A stretch of DNA of 59,204 nt from Sphingobacterium lumbrici (GTDB lineage Bacteria; Bacteroidota; Bacteroidia; Sphingobacteriales; Sphingobacteriaceae): NCBI RefSeq assembly GCF_006476045.1, contig NZ_SRZY01000003.1, forward strand, positions 1 to 59,204, in the 5' to 3' direction. The position numbers were made by a program, and so were the translations under genes. A model generated the notes under the pieces. That model did no database searches. It worked only from the letters and a program-made list of their open reading frames with translations, and was not told the origin of the DNA. Positions 29,281-38,747 of this stretch are shown here, piece after piece (within the stretch, counting starts at the first letter, position 1; each line of letters begins with the position of its first letter).

Positions 29281-29330
29281 CGGGCTACCGGAATTAATAT
29301 TACATGTTGAAAATTGGAGTTGGTAGCCCG
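29281..29330 (-). terminator. Terminator of the 482-residue gap gene
   Basis: Minus strand: CGGGCTACC pairs with GGTAGCCCG across a 32-nt loop, then eight T residues (29280-29273). It lies 9 bp beyond the gap stop. Confidence 0.8.
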
Positions 29331-29338
29331 CTATGCTA

Positions 29339-30787
29339 TTAATAGTAGGTATATCTTCGCACCCCGGCGATATGCCGCGCTAATCGCATAACCTGATGCA
29401 TATAACCATACTCGTTATCGTACCAGATGTACAGTACAATACCTTTACCGTCGTTGGAAACGATTGTAGCAGGTGCATCTATTATGGAAGAAAAGGTAGT
29501 ACCGATACAGTCCGATGATACCAGTTCGCGGTTATTCGAATATTTTATTTGCTCTACAAGATCTCCGTATAAAGAGGCCTTCTGCAATAAAGCCTTGAAC
29601 TGTTCAACGGAAGTCGGGTTTTCTATTTCCAGATTAAGAATAGCCAGAGATCCGTTTGGCACGGGTACTCGGATCGCATTTGAGGTAAGTTTACCTGCTA
29701 AGGAAGGAATGGATTTTGCAACAGCTGTGCCTGCTCCGGTTTCTGTTATCACCATATTGACGGCAGCCGCACGACCACGTCTTGATTTCTTGTGCATATT
29801 ATCTACCAGATTCTGGTCATTGGTGTACGCATGAATGGTTTCTATATGACCTTTTACAATACCTAGCTCCTTCTCTATCAATTGAAGTACTGGTGCAATC
29901 GCATTTGTCGTACAAGAAGCTGCCGAAACAATGTGCTGTTTGCTTGTATCGACACAGTGTTCATTAACACCAAATACAATGTTCGGAATCCCCTTCCCTG
30001 GCGCGGTCAATAACACCTGCGCTATTCCATTAGCAATCAGATGCCTTGATAGTTGTTTTTCATCCCTAAATGCACCTGTATTATCGATCAGTAAAGCATC
30101 CTGAATGCCATATACACCATAGTCAATATGCTCAGGTTCCTGTGCTGAAATAACATAAACCGTAATTCCATTAATTATCAACGCCTTACGTACAACATCC
30201 ACTTCCACCTCTCCATCAAATCGTCCATGTATGGAATCATTGCGGAGCAAAGCGGCTCTCTTTTCCAGTGTTTCGGCATCCAAATTGTCCCGTGTTACAA
30301 TTGCGCGTAACCTCAACTGCTTTCCGGCTCCGGCTTTGGCAATAAGTTCGCGTGCCAGCAAGCGCCCAATCCGCCCAAAACCGTATAAAACTACATCCCG
30401 GGGCACTAAAGACTTAGGCGTGTCAGCAAGTTTTAACTCTCCTATCAGAAACTGTGGTATTTCGCTGTCCACTACAGACTTTTCACGCAATCGCAAGGCG
30501 AGTTTGCCGATATCTATCCGCGCAGGACAGAGATGCAACTGCGTCAACGCCTGGGCGATCTTTACGGATTCAAATATAGAGATCGGTTGCTCGGTAAGTT
30601 CATGTGACGCACTGTGCACATTCAAAATATGACTGACCCTGCGATCGACAAGTTGATTCCTAAATAAAACCAGTTCAACGGCTTGATTGTACCATAGATT
30701 GCTGACTATTTCCGTGAGTGTGGTTGCAGCATTTTGTTTCTTGGTGTATGTTTTGATTTCCTGTTCAAAAACGACGTTATTCGACAT
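29339..30787 (-). CDS. gap: Glyceraldehyde-3-phosphate dehydrogenase, long form with N-terminal extension
   Basis: A 482-residue GAPDH, about 150 residues longer than the classic enzyme. The extra N-terminal ~130 residues are helical and of unknown role. The NAD fold then starts at VVLYGFGRIGRLLAREL. The active-site motif SAASCTTNAIAPV gives the catalytic Cys near residue 290, and HAYTNDQNLVDN and RGRAAAVNM follow as in other GAPDHs. Family knowledge: this long form is widespread in Bacteroidota. It may serve the gluconeogenic direction or use NADP, but the sequence alone does not decide. A second, classic gap lies at 48418. Confidence 0.92.
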   Translation of the reverse strand: MSNNVVFEQEIKTYTKKQNAATTLTEIVSNLWYNQAVELVLFRNQLVDRRVSHILNVHSASHELTEQPISIFESVKIAQALTQLHLCPARIDIGKLALRLREKSVVDSEIPQFLIGELKLADTPKSLVPRDVVLYGFGRIGRLLARELIAKAGAGKQLRLRAIVTRDNLDAETLEKRAALLRNDSIHGRFDGEVEVDVVRKALIINGITVYVISAQEPEHIDYGVYGIQDALLIDNTGAFRDEKQLSRHLIANGIAQVLLTAPGKGIPNIVFGVNEHCVDTSKQHIVSAASCTTNAIAPVLQLIEKELGIVKGHIETIHAYTNDQNLVDNMHKKSRRGRAAAVNMVITETGAGTAVAKSIPSLAGKLTSNAIRVPVPNGSLAILNLEIENPTSVEQFKALLQKASLYGDLVEQIKYSNNRELVSSDCIGTTFSSIIDAPATIVSNDGKGIVLYIWYDNEYGYMHQVMRLARHIAGVRRYTYY

Positions 30788-30814
30788 CCTAGATTACAAT
30801 TGATAATTCGGATG

Positions 30815-30822
30815 CAAACATA
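30815..30822 (-). promoter_or_regulatory. Candidate -7 element (TATGTTTG) of the long gap gene
   Basis: Minus-strand TATGTTTG fits TAnnTTTG 27 bp upstream of the ATG at 30787. The -33 element is not evident in the AT-rich upstream sequence. Confidence 0.5.
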
Positions 30823-30961
30823 TATATTTATTTCAACATGTAGCTTAAAAATTATTAAAATAACAATTTATATAACAAATAACATCATACAATTAATTTA
30901 TTCATAATAAATATATAACATAATTGAAATTATTAAAAAAATATTTCGGTATATCTTAGTA

Positions 30962-31024
30962 CAGTCGACTGCAAAGCAAGTATCAGGGTGCAGCGGACGT
31001 ACCTGTGGGGTGAGGCATCACCCC
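30962..31024. promoter_or_regulatory. Two palindromes upstream of the HMA-AraC regulator
   Basis: CAGTCGACTG (30962-30971) is a perfect 10-bp palindrome. GGGGTGA (31007-31013) pairs with TCACCCC (31018-31024) around GGCA. Both lie 45-120 bp before the regulator and could be binding sites. The GC-rich patch contrasts with the AT-rich sequence just upstream. Confidence 0.4.
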
Positions 31025-31067
31025 TGTCGGAATAACGTTCTTTTATCATTTTCAGACAGTTTCTTAG

Positions 31068-31075
31068 TACATTTG
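31068..31075 (+). promoter_or_regulatory. -7 element (TACATTTG) placing the transcript start at the AraC gene ATG
   Basis: TACATTTG matches TAnnTTTG and ends 6 nt before the ATG at 31082. Transcription would begin at or next to the start codon, giving a leaderless or nearly leaderless mRNA. It also argues against the earlier in-frame start at 31010. Confidence 0.5.
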
Positions 31076-31081
31076 TACGAT

Positions 31082-31648
31082 ATGGACAGGAATCTTACAA
31101 TCAAAAATATGGTATGCCCCCGTTGCCTGACGGCAGTAGAGGCTGTATTACGACAAGAGGATATTCCCTATACCAAGGTTCAATTGGGATTGATACAACT
31201 CCCTAAGCGGTTGCACAACGAACAGCTCCAATCCCTGAAGACAGCACTCCATAAAATAGGATTTGAAATCCTTACCGACCCCAAAGAGCATCTGGTTGAA
31301 AAGATCAAAGTGACCTTGTTAGAACTGATTAATCATCCGGATCAACAGCACATAAAACTTTCGGTTTACCTTAGTGAAACGCTGCAAACCGGCTACCAGA
31401 CCCTGAGTAACATTTTTTCGGAAATCGAGCGCACAACCATAGAGAAGTATTTCATCCGATTAAAAATAGAAAAGGTAAAAGAATTACTCACGTACAACGA
31501 GTATTCGCTCAAAGAAATTGCCTTTCTACTTCACTACAGTAGTGTGGCGCATTTAAGTAAGCAGTTTAAAGATATAACCAAACGATCTCCTTCGGAGTTT
31601 AAGATGAGCACAGCACAACAGCATAGAATCCCTCTGGACCAACTCTAA
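31082..31648 (+). CDS. AraC-type regulator fused to an N-terminal HMA-like domain
   Basis: The chosen ATG gives 188 residues; an upstream frame start at 31010 precedes the likely promoter. Residues ~1-68 resemble a heavy-metal-associated ferredoxin-like fold, with a CxxC pair in NMVCPRCLTAVEAVLRQ and the typical IPYTKVQLG strand. Residues ~85-180 form an AraC-type double helix-turn-helix (YSLKEIAFLLHYSSVAHLSKQFKDITKRSPSEFK). Family knowledge: HMA domains bind soft metals through the CxxC, and AraC domains control transcription. Metal-controlled DNA binding is therefore plausible. No metal transporter gene is adjacent, so the target is unknown. Confidence 0.8.
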   Translation: MDRNLTIKNMVCPRCLTAVEAVLRQEDIPYTKVQLGLIQLPKRLHNEQLQSLKTALHKIGFEILTDPKEHLVEKIKVTLLELINHPDQQHIKLSVYLSETLQTGYQTLSNIFSEIERTTIEKYFIRLKIEKVKELLTYNEYSLKEIAFLLHYSSVAHLSKQFKDITKRSPSEFKMSTAQQHRIPLDQL

Positions 31649-31844
31649 TCAAGCCTTGCTTTAACTACTGTAAACAATTTTGCAGTTATATTTCCTCTCC
31701 TTAGTCTTCTTTAGCAGGCACTGTTTCTCGCGAAAAAAAGCACCATGTTTGGTATTATTTTATTAAAAACGGATGATTAATTTGAAATGAGGTATGCCGG
31801 ATTTATAAAATGAAGGTAGAAACGTTAAATAATTGTTACTTTTA
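31649..31844. other. Intergenic region before the sigma factor gene
   Basis: No gene is seen. An in-frame ATG at 31810 would extend the sigma factor by 16 residues, but it lies upstream of the likely -7 element at 31845-31852. Confidence 0.4.
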
Positions 31845-31852
31845 TACCTTTG
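31845..31852 (+). promoter_or_regulatory. -7 element (TACCTTTG) of the sigma factor gene
   Basis: TACCTTTG matches TAnnTTTG and ends 5 nt before the ATG at 31858, again implying a very short or absent leader. No clear -33 element. Confidence 0.5.
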
Positions 31853-31857
31853 AAAAA

Positions 31858-32430
31858 ATGGAAGGAATTACAAAATCAGATTATTACCATTTATTGGCAG
31901 ATATAGCCGAGGATAACCAAAAATCCTTTTCTATGTTATATGATCTGTTTTGTCCCAGTTTGATCCGACACGTATTATCCAAAGTCAGTGAAATCTCCGT
32001 TGCAGAAGATATTGTACATGATCTTTTCCTTTCCTTGTGGAAAAACAGAAAAAATCTATTGGCAATAGAATCACTGCCGGCCTATCTCTTTTCGTCCTGT
32101 CGCTACCTTATTTTAGCCTACTACCGCAAACGAGCAGTGCAGGAACAATATGTTGATTTGCTGGATTATGAATTTGCAGATTCCAGTCTGCCGCTTGAAG
32201 ATAGACTTTACTACCGGTATATCCTGGATATAGTCGAAAATGGAATCGAAAATCTACCTGAAAAATGTAAGGAAATATTTAAACTTAGTCGAAATTCCTT
32301 CCTGACCAATCGTCAAATCGCCGAAAAACTTGCTATTTCCGAATCCACCGTTGAAAACCAGATCAACAAGGCTATCAAGCGATTACGGGTAATCACAAAA
32401 AAATATTTCAGCTTTTTTCTTCTTTTTTAA
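31858..32430 (+). CDS. ECF RNA polymerase sigma factor (FecI-like, Bacteroidota family)
   Basis: Starting at the ATG after the promoter gives 190 residues. The sigma-2 region spans ~20-90 (FSMLYDLFCPSLIRHV, AEDIVHDLFLSLWKNR). The sigma-4 region spans ~115-175, with its helix-turn-helix in LTNRQIAEKLAISESTVENQINKAIKRLR. It is followed directly by a FecR-type anti-sigma gene and then a SusC receptor with a signalling domain. Family knowledge: such triads turn on receptor genes when the receptor is loaded. Its target is most likely the susC operon downstream. Confidence 0.93.
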   Translation: MEGITKSDYYHLLADIAEDNQKSFSMLYDLFCPSLIRHVLSKVSEISVAEDIVHDLFLSLWKNRKNLLAIESLPAYLFSSCRYLILAYYRKRAVQEQYVDLLDYEFADSSLPLEDRLYYRYILDIVENGIENLPEKCKEIFKLSRNSFLTNRQIAEKLAISESTVENQINKAIKRLRVITKKYFSFFLLF

Positions 32431-32510
32431 AAAAAACACAAAAAGACGTAGGTGCTAACCTGGATTTCCGTCACTTATATAATAACGAGCGGACTATGCT
32501 CACCTATAAT

Positions 32511-33644
32511 ATGAAAGATAAAAAAGACCTTTTCTCTAACTATATAGCCCGGGAAGAGAATCTCGCAGAACGAAAGGAGATTTACGACTGGTACGACGAA
32601 CAGAAGCAGCCATTACCCAATGAAGCAAGTATTCGGGAGCTGGAAATCCGTGCGAAGAAACGGGTATTCACCTCTATTCGAGCTGCGGCTGTTCCAAAAA
32701 ACACAAAACGCCTGTTGCAAGCAATAGCGGCAGCAGCTTCCATATCTCTCGTTGCCTTAATGGGTTATCTTTATTGGGCACAAAAACCAGCTGTTCTTCC
32801 GGCAGACGAACAACGACTTGCACAGGTGCTCCCCGGAAAGCAGCAAGCCATTATCACGCTACCCGATGGTCAGGTTATTGCTGCCGACGATCTAAAGGCC
32901 AACGAATCTCTTGAGATAGGCAGTTTCACGATTACAAAAGATCAAAATGGCCAAATAACGTACCATAGTAAGCACATAGCGCATGTAAAGGATCAGATGC
33001 ACACCATGCAAACTCCACAAGCCGCCACCTACGACCTGATACTCTCCGACGGCACTAAAGTAAGGCTCAATGAACAATCCAAATTAACTTATCCAGTAGC
33101 ATTTGGCGATGGAGACCGTATCGTCTATTTGGAAGGAGAAGCCTATTTCCAAGTCACCAAATCGAGCTCTTCAAGTCGTTTTATCGTAAAAACAGCTAGA
33201 CAGGAAACAGAGGTATTGGGCACAAAATTCAATATAAAAGCATACCAGAAAGATAAAATGATCTATACCACCTTGGAAGAAGGGAGCGTGCAGGTCCAAC
33301 CTGAAAACCGCCGGCTCGGAGGTGTATTGTTACATCCGCGCCAACAGGCAGTCTTAACGGAACAACAAATTCGAACGGCAATAGTTGATTTAGAAGTCGT
33401 ATTGGGTTGGACCAAAGATCTGTTTTGCTTTGACGGCACCAACACCGAAGAGGTGCTCGGTCAAATCGCTCGCTGGTACAACATTGATATTACGTACGAA
33501 AAGAACAACAGAGGCACACGTTACAGCGGTAAGATCCCAAAAAACTTACCCCTTGACCAGCTCGTCAAACTATTAAGGTATGCTGACTTAACCGTTAACC
33601 CTACTTTAAACGACGATAACCGCGTAAACTTAATCATTAACTAA
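32511..33644 (+). CDS. FecR-type anti-sigma factor
   Basis: About 377 residues from the preferred ATG (MKDKKDLFSNYI); another in-frame ATG lies five codons upstream. The N-terminal ~65 residues are cytoplasmic and bind sigma. One membrane segment (LLQAIAAAASISLVALMGYLYW) lies near 70-92. The periplasmic FecR domain follows (YDLILSDGTKVRLNEQSKLTYP, GEAYFQVTKSSSSRFIV, TEVLGTKFNIKAY). The C-terminal ~80 residues (FDGTNTEEVLGQIARWYNIDITYE) resemble the STN-like DUF4974 domain. It passes the receptor signal to the sigma factor upstream. Confidence 0.93.
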   Translation: MKDKKDLFSNYIAREENLAERKEIYDWYDEQKQPLPNEASIRELEIRAKKRVFTSIRAAAVPKNTKRLLQAIAAAASISLVALMGYLYWAQKPAVLPADEQRLAQVLPGKQQAIITLPDGQVIAADDLKANESLEIGSFTITKDQNGQITYHSKHIAHVKDQMHTMQTPQAATYDLILSDGTKVRLNEQSKLTYPVAFGDGDRIVYLEGEAYFQVTKSSSSSRFIVKTARQETEVLGTKFNIKAYQKDKMIYTTLEEGSVQVQPENRRLGGVLLHPRQQAVLTEQQIRTAIVDLEVVLGWTKDLFCFDGTNTEEVLGQIARWYNIDITYEKNNRGTRYSGKIPKNLPLDQLVKLLRYADLTVNPTLNDDNRVNLIIN

Positions 33645-33823
33645 ATATTACTAATCTAACTTACATTGAAAACAAAAAACAAACCAACTTAAAATTAATT
33701 GGCAACGCAAAAAAAATCCGGAATATGTTGACGCATACCCCGGACAAAATTGCTCGGCCTAAAAACGGATCTGTTGACACACAGTATTATCCCAATTTTT
33801 CTTAACCAAACACTACAAATGTA

Positions 33824-36800
33824 ATGAAAATTAATCTGATTCAACCCGCTCATCAGGGTGTAGATTTTCATGCGAGGTATGCCGATTTTCCAAGGGAAAA
33901 CCAACATTCCGGCGGCAAGCATGAGGAAAACACATCCGCTTTGAGCACCTTAACAAAAACATGGATGAAACTAAACCTCATCGTTTTACTATTGCTCATC
34001 GGTCTTTCCCAAGTTGATGCCCGCAGCTACGCCCAACAAATTACCCTAAAACGCCAGAATAGCAGCTTGGAAACCATCCTCAAAGAAATTGAGAAACAAT
34101 CAGGCTACGTATTTTTCTACAAAGAAGCGGAGGTGGCTCCAGTACGTAATATTTCTTTCGATGTAAAAAATATGCCACTCCGTGAAGCCTTAAACAGCAT
34201 TACGGATAGAGCCGGATTTATGTACGACATCTTTGAAAAAACCGTTGTGCTGAAAAAAGTAACGACACCGCTGTTACCACGGATAATGAACGAATCCGGT
34301 ATCCGTGAAGAAGTCATCATACAACAATATATTAAAGGTATGGTAATAGACGAAGCGGGGAAACCCATTGCCGGTGCCAGTATCCGGTTGAAATCGGATG
34401 TACAAAAATCGGTAGTTAGCCAAGCCAATGGAGCATTTTCCCTACCCCTATCGGCAAATAAAGAGGTTATTATTGTTTCCTTTGTAGGGTTTACCACCAA
34501 AGAAGTGATCGCTGACGTTGAGAAACAACCCCTGGTAATCCAACTAACAGCACAGGACTTGGCAGTAGATGAGGTTGTTATTACAGGAACAGGAATTAAC
34601 CGCAGAAAAGACAGTTTTACCGGTACCACTGCTATTTTTACAGGGGAAGATCTTAAAGCAGTTAGCAATAATAACATCATTCAGAGTTTAAGAACTTTAG
34701 ATCCCTCATTTTTAATGATCGAGAATAATTTACAAGGTTCTAACCCAAATGCCCTACCTGTTATTGAAGTTCGTGGAAAAAGCAGTATTCCAAGTGCAAC
34801 CCTAAAAGATCAATTTGGATCAGACCCTAATCAACCGCTGTTTGTATTAGATGGTTTCCCCACCACCTTGCAAACCATTGTCGATTTAGATATGAACAGG
34901 GTAGCTTCTGTGAGTATTCTAAAAGATGCCGCATCTACAGCTTTATATGGTTCGCAGGCATCTAACGGTGTAGTTGTTATTGAAACAATTAAGCCGAAAA
35001 GTGGAGAATTAAGGTTTTCCTACGCACAAGATTTTAGGTTAGAGCTACCTGATTTATCAGCTTATAATATGATGAATGCCGTTGAAAAGCTAGAATTTGA
35101 GCGTTTATCGGGTAGATATACCGCATCCGAATCAGACCCTACCAATGTACTCTTCCTTGAACAATTGTATAGCGATCACCTTGCGAATGTAAAAAGAGGC
35201 GTTGATACTTATTGGCTGTCTGAACCATTACAAACCGGATATTCAACCAATTCCTCGATCAATGCTTCAGGCGGAGATCAAGCATTTACCTATAATATTG
35301 GCTTAAATTACCGGATTGGAAAAGGTGCCATGAAAGGCTCAGGAAGAGATACCTATAGTGGAAGCATCAACCTTACCTATCGCAAAAAAGCACTTAATAT
35401 CAACAACATTACTTATATAAGGGGGTATAAAAGTACAGAATCTCCTTATGGATCATTTGAAACTTTCGTAAACACCAATCCTTACTTTGAAAAATCTTCT
35501 ACCAGACGATATTTAGATCAAAGAAGCAATGATGCAAAATCGGTTTATAATGTTTCCAATCCACTATACGATGCCTCATTACCGCAATATAATCATTCGA
35601 ACAATATCGAATTTCAGAATAACTTAAATGCAAATTACGACATCAATAAAGCATTTAAATTAAACGCAGCCCTTCAAATTACCAAAGGTAATACAGTTGC
35701 TAAAACTTATAAATCGGCCGAGATGAGTGTTTTCGAAAGCACCCCTACTTTGAGAAAAGGAAAATATACCGATGACAGAGCGAATAACTTCTCTTATCAA
35801 GCCAATTTAATGCTTTCCTATCAGAAGATATTTTCTCGAAAACACGTTTTCAATGCCAACTGGAGGAACACCATTTCGCAGAACCAAAATGACACCTATT
35901 CAACCATTGCCGAAGGCTTTCCGGAGGGTAACTTAGGAAATCCAAGATTTGCCTATAGCTACGCCGAAAACAGTTTCCCGTCAGCCAGCAATGGTATTTA
36001 CAGAACGTTAAATACAACGTTAACTGCTAACTATGCGTATGATAATCGCTATTTAGCAGATGTTGTTTATCGTCTGGATGGGTCAACAGCCTATGGTAGC
36101 AATAAACAATATTCTCCTTATTATGCAGTCGGCTTAGGATGGAATTTACATAACGAAACCTTTATCAAAGATAAAAAATGGATTAATTCCCTTCGCTTAA
36201 CTGGAAACATTGGTATAACCGGAAATCAGAATTTTGGCAACATCAGCTCATTGTCTGTATTTAATTACAACAGTAATACCAATTATAATGCTTTCGGACA
36301 AGGGGTGTCACTACTCACACTTGGCAACCCTGATCTCAAGCCTCAAAAAACAAAGCAAATTAGTACTTCAGTAGATTTTTCACTATTTAACAACCGATTT
36401 ACGGGTTACGTGAATGCCTATAACAAGAAGACAGATCCTTTAATTGTTCCGGTTGATCTACCTTCTTCTACGGGTATATTTTCTTATCCATATAATGTAG
36501 GTAATTTAACCTATAATGGGTTAGAAACTAAACTCACTTATTTCCCGATCTACAATTTACGAAAGAGGATAACTTGGAGCATCGGGATCTCGGGATCATC
36601 TTATAAAAGTAAATATGGCGGCATAGGCAATACGCTAAACACCTTAAATAAGAAGCAAGAAAATACCAAAGACTTATTGAGATATACCGATGGAAATAGT
36701 GCCGAAGCCATCTGGGCTGTAAAATCAATGGGTATTGATCCCGCCACAGGAAGAGAAATTTTCTTAACGAAAGAGGGTCAATATACCTTCGATTATGAAA

Positions 36801-37294
36801 CCGGAAATATTGTGAATGTAGGAAATACCGTTGCCCTTGCCGAAGGTATTATTTCGAGTAATTTGCGGTACAAAAGCATTACACTAGGCATTGCTTTACG
36901 TTATAGAGTAGATGGTGATGTATTTAACACGGCATTGTACGACAAAGTTGAAAACATTTCAAATGCAAGTATTGCGAACAACCAAGACCGCAGAGCCCTG
37001 TATGGCAGGTGGAAAAATGTGGGAGATGTTGCTCAATTTAAGGGTATCTCATTAACAAGCACTACGCCAAAATCTTCGAGGTTTGTCCAAAATGAAAACT
37101 CGTTGAGCAGCGAATCGCTCAATATCGGTTACACTTTCGAAAATACGCCTTGGGTAAAAAGCTTAGGCTTAAAAAACTTAAACTTAAATGTATTTGGCAA
37201 CGACTTTTTGTATTCCTCTACGATAAGAAGAGAACGTGGTATTCAATACCCTTATGCAAGAACGTTTGCTTTTTCTATCAAAGCAACATTTTAA
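33824..37294 (+). CDS. SusC/RagA-type TonB-dependent outer membrane receptor with STN signalling domain
   Basis: 1156 residues. A 47-residue N-terminal stretch precedes a second Met and the signal sequence (LNLIVLLLLIGLSQVDA), so translation could instead start at 33965. An STN domain spans ~72-145 (SLETILKEIEKQSGYVFFYK), followed by a carboxypeptidase-regulatory-like domain at ~168-245 (IAGASIRLKSD..GAFSLPL). A TonB box (VDEVVITGTG) and plug then lead into the beta-barrel (VLDGFPTTLQTI, VSILKDAASTALYGSQASNGVVVIETIKP), which ends in aromatic FAFSIKATF. It imports a ligand captured by SusD. Base composition falls after about 34650. Confidence 0.95.
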   Translation: MKINLIQPAHQGVDFHARYADFPRENQHSGGKHEENTSALSTLTKTWMKLNLIVLLLLIGLSQVDARSYAQQITLKRQNSSLETILKEIEKQSGYVFFYKEAEVAPVRNISFDVKNMPLREALNSITDRAGFMYDIFEKTVVLKKVTTPLLPRIMNESGIREEVIIQQYIKGMVIDEAGKPIAGASIRLKSDVQKSVVSQANGAFSLPLSANKEVIIVSFVGFTTKEVIADVEKQPLVIQLTAQDLAVDEVVITGTGINRRKDSFTGTTAIFTGEDLKAVSNNNIIQSLRTLDPSFLMIENNLQGSNPNALPVIEVRGKSSIPSATLKDQFGSDPNQPLFVLDGFPTTLQTIVDLDMNRVASVSILKDAASTALYGSQASNGVVVIETIKPKSGELRFSYAQDFRLELPDLSAYNMMNAVEKLEFERLSGRYTASESDPTNVLFLEQLYSDHLANVKRGVDTYWLSEPLQTGYSTNSSINASGGDQAFTYNIGLNYRIGKGAMKGSGRDTYSGSINLTYRKKALNINNITYIRGYKSTESPYGSFETFVNTNPYFEKSSTRRYLDQRSNDAKSVYNVSNPLYDASLPQYNHSNNIEFQNNLNANYDINKAFKLNAALQITKGNTVAKTYKSAEMSVFESTPTLRKGKYTDDRANNFSYQANLMLSYQKIFSRKHVFNANWRNTISQNQNDTYSTIAEGFPEGNLGNPRFAYSYAENSFPSASNGIYRTLNTTLTANYAYDNRYLADVVYRLDGSTAYGSNKQYSPYYAVGLGWNLHNETFIKDKKWINSLRLTGNIGITGNQNFGNISSLSVFNYNSNTNYNAFGQGVSLLTLGNPDLKPQKTKQISTSVDFSLFNNRFTGYVNAYNKKTDPLIVPVDLPSSTGIFSYPYNVGNLTYNGLETKLTYFPIYNLRKRITWSIGISGSSYKSKYGGIGNTLNTLNKKQENTKDLLRYTDGNSAEAIWAVKSMGIDPATGREIFLTKEGQYTFDYETGNIVNVGNTVALAEGIISSNLRYKSITLGIALRYRVDGDVFNTALYDKVENISNASIANNQDRRALYGRWKNVGDVAQFKGISLTSTTPKSSRFVQNENSLSSESLNIGYTFENTPWVKSLGLKNLNLNVFGNDFLYSSTIRRERGIQYPYARTFAFSIKATF

Positions 37295-37303
37295 TCGCGA
37301 ATA

Positions 37304-38734
37304 ATGAAAAGAAATTATATAAAACTAGTGTATTTGACAACAATAGTCGTTGCTGCACTTAGCTCCTGTCAAAAATACCTTGACGTACAACCTGAAGATA
37401 AAATTATAGAAACACAGCTTTTTACTACGCCTCAAGGTGTAAAGTCTGTAATAAATGGATTATATATCGACCTTACTAAAAAACAACTTTATGGCGAAAA
37501 TTTAAGTTTGTCTACGATCGAAATTTTAGCACAACGCTACAATATTCCTTCAACACATAGCTTAACCAAAATAGCTACCTACGCATACACCGATGAGTCG
37601 ACCATTAATAAAATGGATGATATCTGGACCAATGCGTATGCAGGGATTTTGAACGTCAACAGTTTCTTAACCCATATCGAAAAATATAAAGGAGCCGTTG
37701 ACCCAAAAACGGAAGCTATTTATAAAGGGGAAGCTATGGCCATGAGAGCCTTTTTACACTTTGATTTATTGCGCTTATACGGGCCAAGATATAGCACGGT
37801 TGATTCTACTAAACTCTCTTTGCCTTATTACGAGACCACTCAAACATCGATAAACCCACTATTACCTGCAAATGTATTTATCGAAAAGGTCTTAAATGAT
37901 TTAACTGCTGCAGAAAAATTATTGAGCGAAGATCCTATTATAACCGCGGGTGTAAACCCGGCTACAGCTACCGGATCTATAGATTTCTTAACGAACAACC
38001 GCAACTTTAGATTCAACTTCTATGCAGTGAAAGGCTTATTAGCCCGGGTAGCTTTATATCGTGGCGACAAAGTTTCTGCATTAAAATATGCGAAAGAAGT
38101 AATTACTGTGGCCGATAAATTTAAATGGACCACCACAACCAATGCTTTGAGCGAAAAGCAGAATCCCGACCGCGTGTTTTCAACTGAGATGATATTTGGG
38201 ATTATGAACACGCAATTGTATAATCGTTACGATGATTTATTTGACCCTTCGATTGCCGATGCAAACATCTTAGCGCCTTCTACTGCACGATTAGGCACAG
38301 TTTTCGAAAACAATGAAAATGACTATCGCTATAACCTAAACTGGCAAATCCCATCAACCGGTTTAAAACCTTATAAAACTTTCTATAAATATGCTGATAT
38401 CGTTGATAAAGAGAAGACCTTCAGGTTTACCATGCCGTTATTAAAAATGAGTGAAATGTATTTTATCGCTGCAGAAAGTGAAGAAGTGAACGCCGATGGC
38501 ATTGCCTATTTAAATACAGTCAGAGCGAATAGAGGGTTAACCGCTTTGGCAACTAATGCTACCATACACACCGAATTACAAAAGGAGTATCAAAAAGAAT
38601 TTTTTGGTGAGGGACAGCTGTTCTATTACTATAAAAGAAGAAATATTACTCTGATTGGAAATGGTGCCAGCACGGCTAACATCGTCATCAACTATGCGAT
38701 ACCCATGCCACTATCCGAATCACAGTATCGTTAA
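37304..38734 (+). CDS. SusD/RagB-type surface lipoprotein
   Basis: 476 residues. A lipoprotein signal ends in ALSSC-QKYLDV. The N-terminal TPR-like SusD fold (GVKSVINGLYIDL, AYAGILNVNSFL) and GEAMAMRAFLHFDLLRLYGP are diagnostic. A C-terminal RagB-type segment has ALATNATIHTELQKEYQKEFFGEG. It starts 9 bp after susC, so the two are co-translated. It caps the SusC barrel and binds the imported substrate. The substrate is unknown, since no glycoside hydrolase or peptidase is nearby. Confidence 0.93.
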   Translation: MKRNYIKLVYLTTIVVAALSSCQKYLDVQPEDKIIETQLFTTPQGVKSVINGLYIDLTKKQLYGENLSLSTIEILAQRYNIPSTHSLTKIATYAYTDESTINKMDDIWTNAYAGILNVNSFLTHIEKYKGAVDPKTEAIYKGEAMAMRAFLHFDLLRLYGPRYSTVDSTKLSLPYYETTQTSINPLLPANVFIEKVLNDLTAAEKLLSEDPIITAGVNPATATGSIDFLTNNRNFRFNFYAVKGLLARVALYRGDKVSALKYAKEVITVADKFKWTTTTNALSEKQNPDRVFSTEMIFGIMNTQLYNRYDDLFDPSIADANILAPSTARLGTVFENNENDYRYNLNWQIPSTGLKPYKTFYKYADIVDKEKTFRFTMPLLKMSEMYFIAAESEEVNADGIAYLNTVRANRGLTALATNATIHTELQKEYQKEFFGEGQLFYYYKRRNITLIGNGASTANIVINYAIPMPLSESQYR

Positions 38735-38747
38735 CATTTAATTAAAA

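Noticed and set aside
31010..31081. Upstream in-frame start for the AraC gene
   Set aside because: It precedes the TACATTTG promoter element and adds 24 residues that do not fit the HMA domain.
34117..34680. 187-codon minus-strand frame opposite the susC N-terminus
   Set aside because: It is antisense to a clear STN/plug region and has no supporting features.
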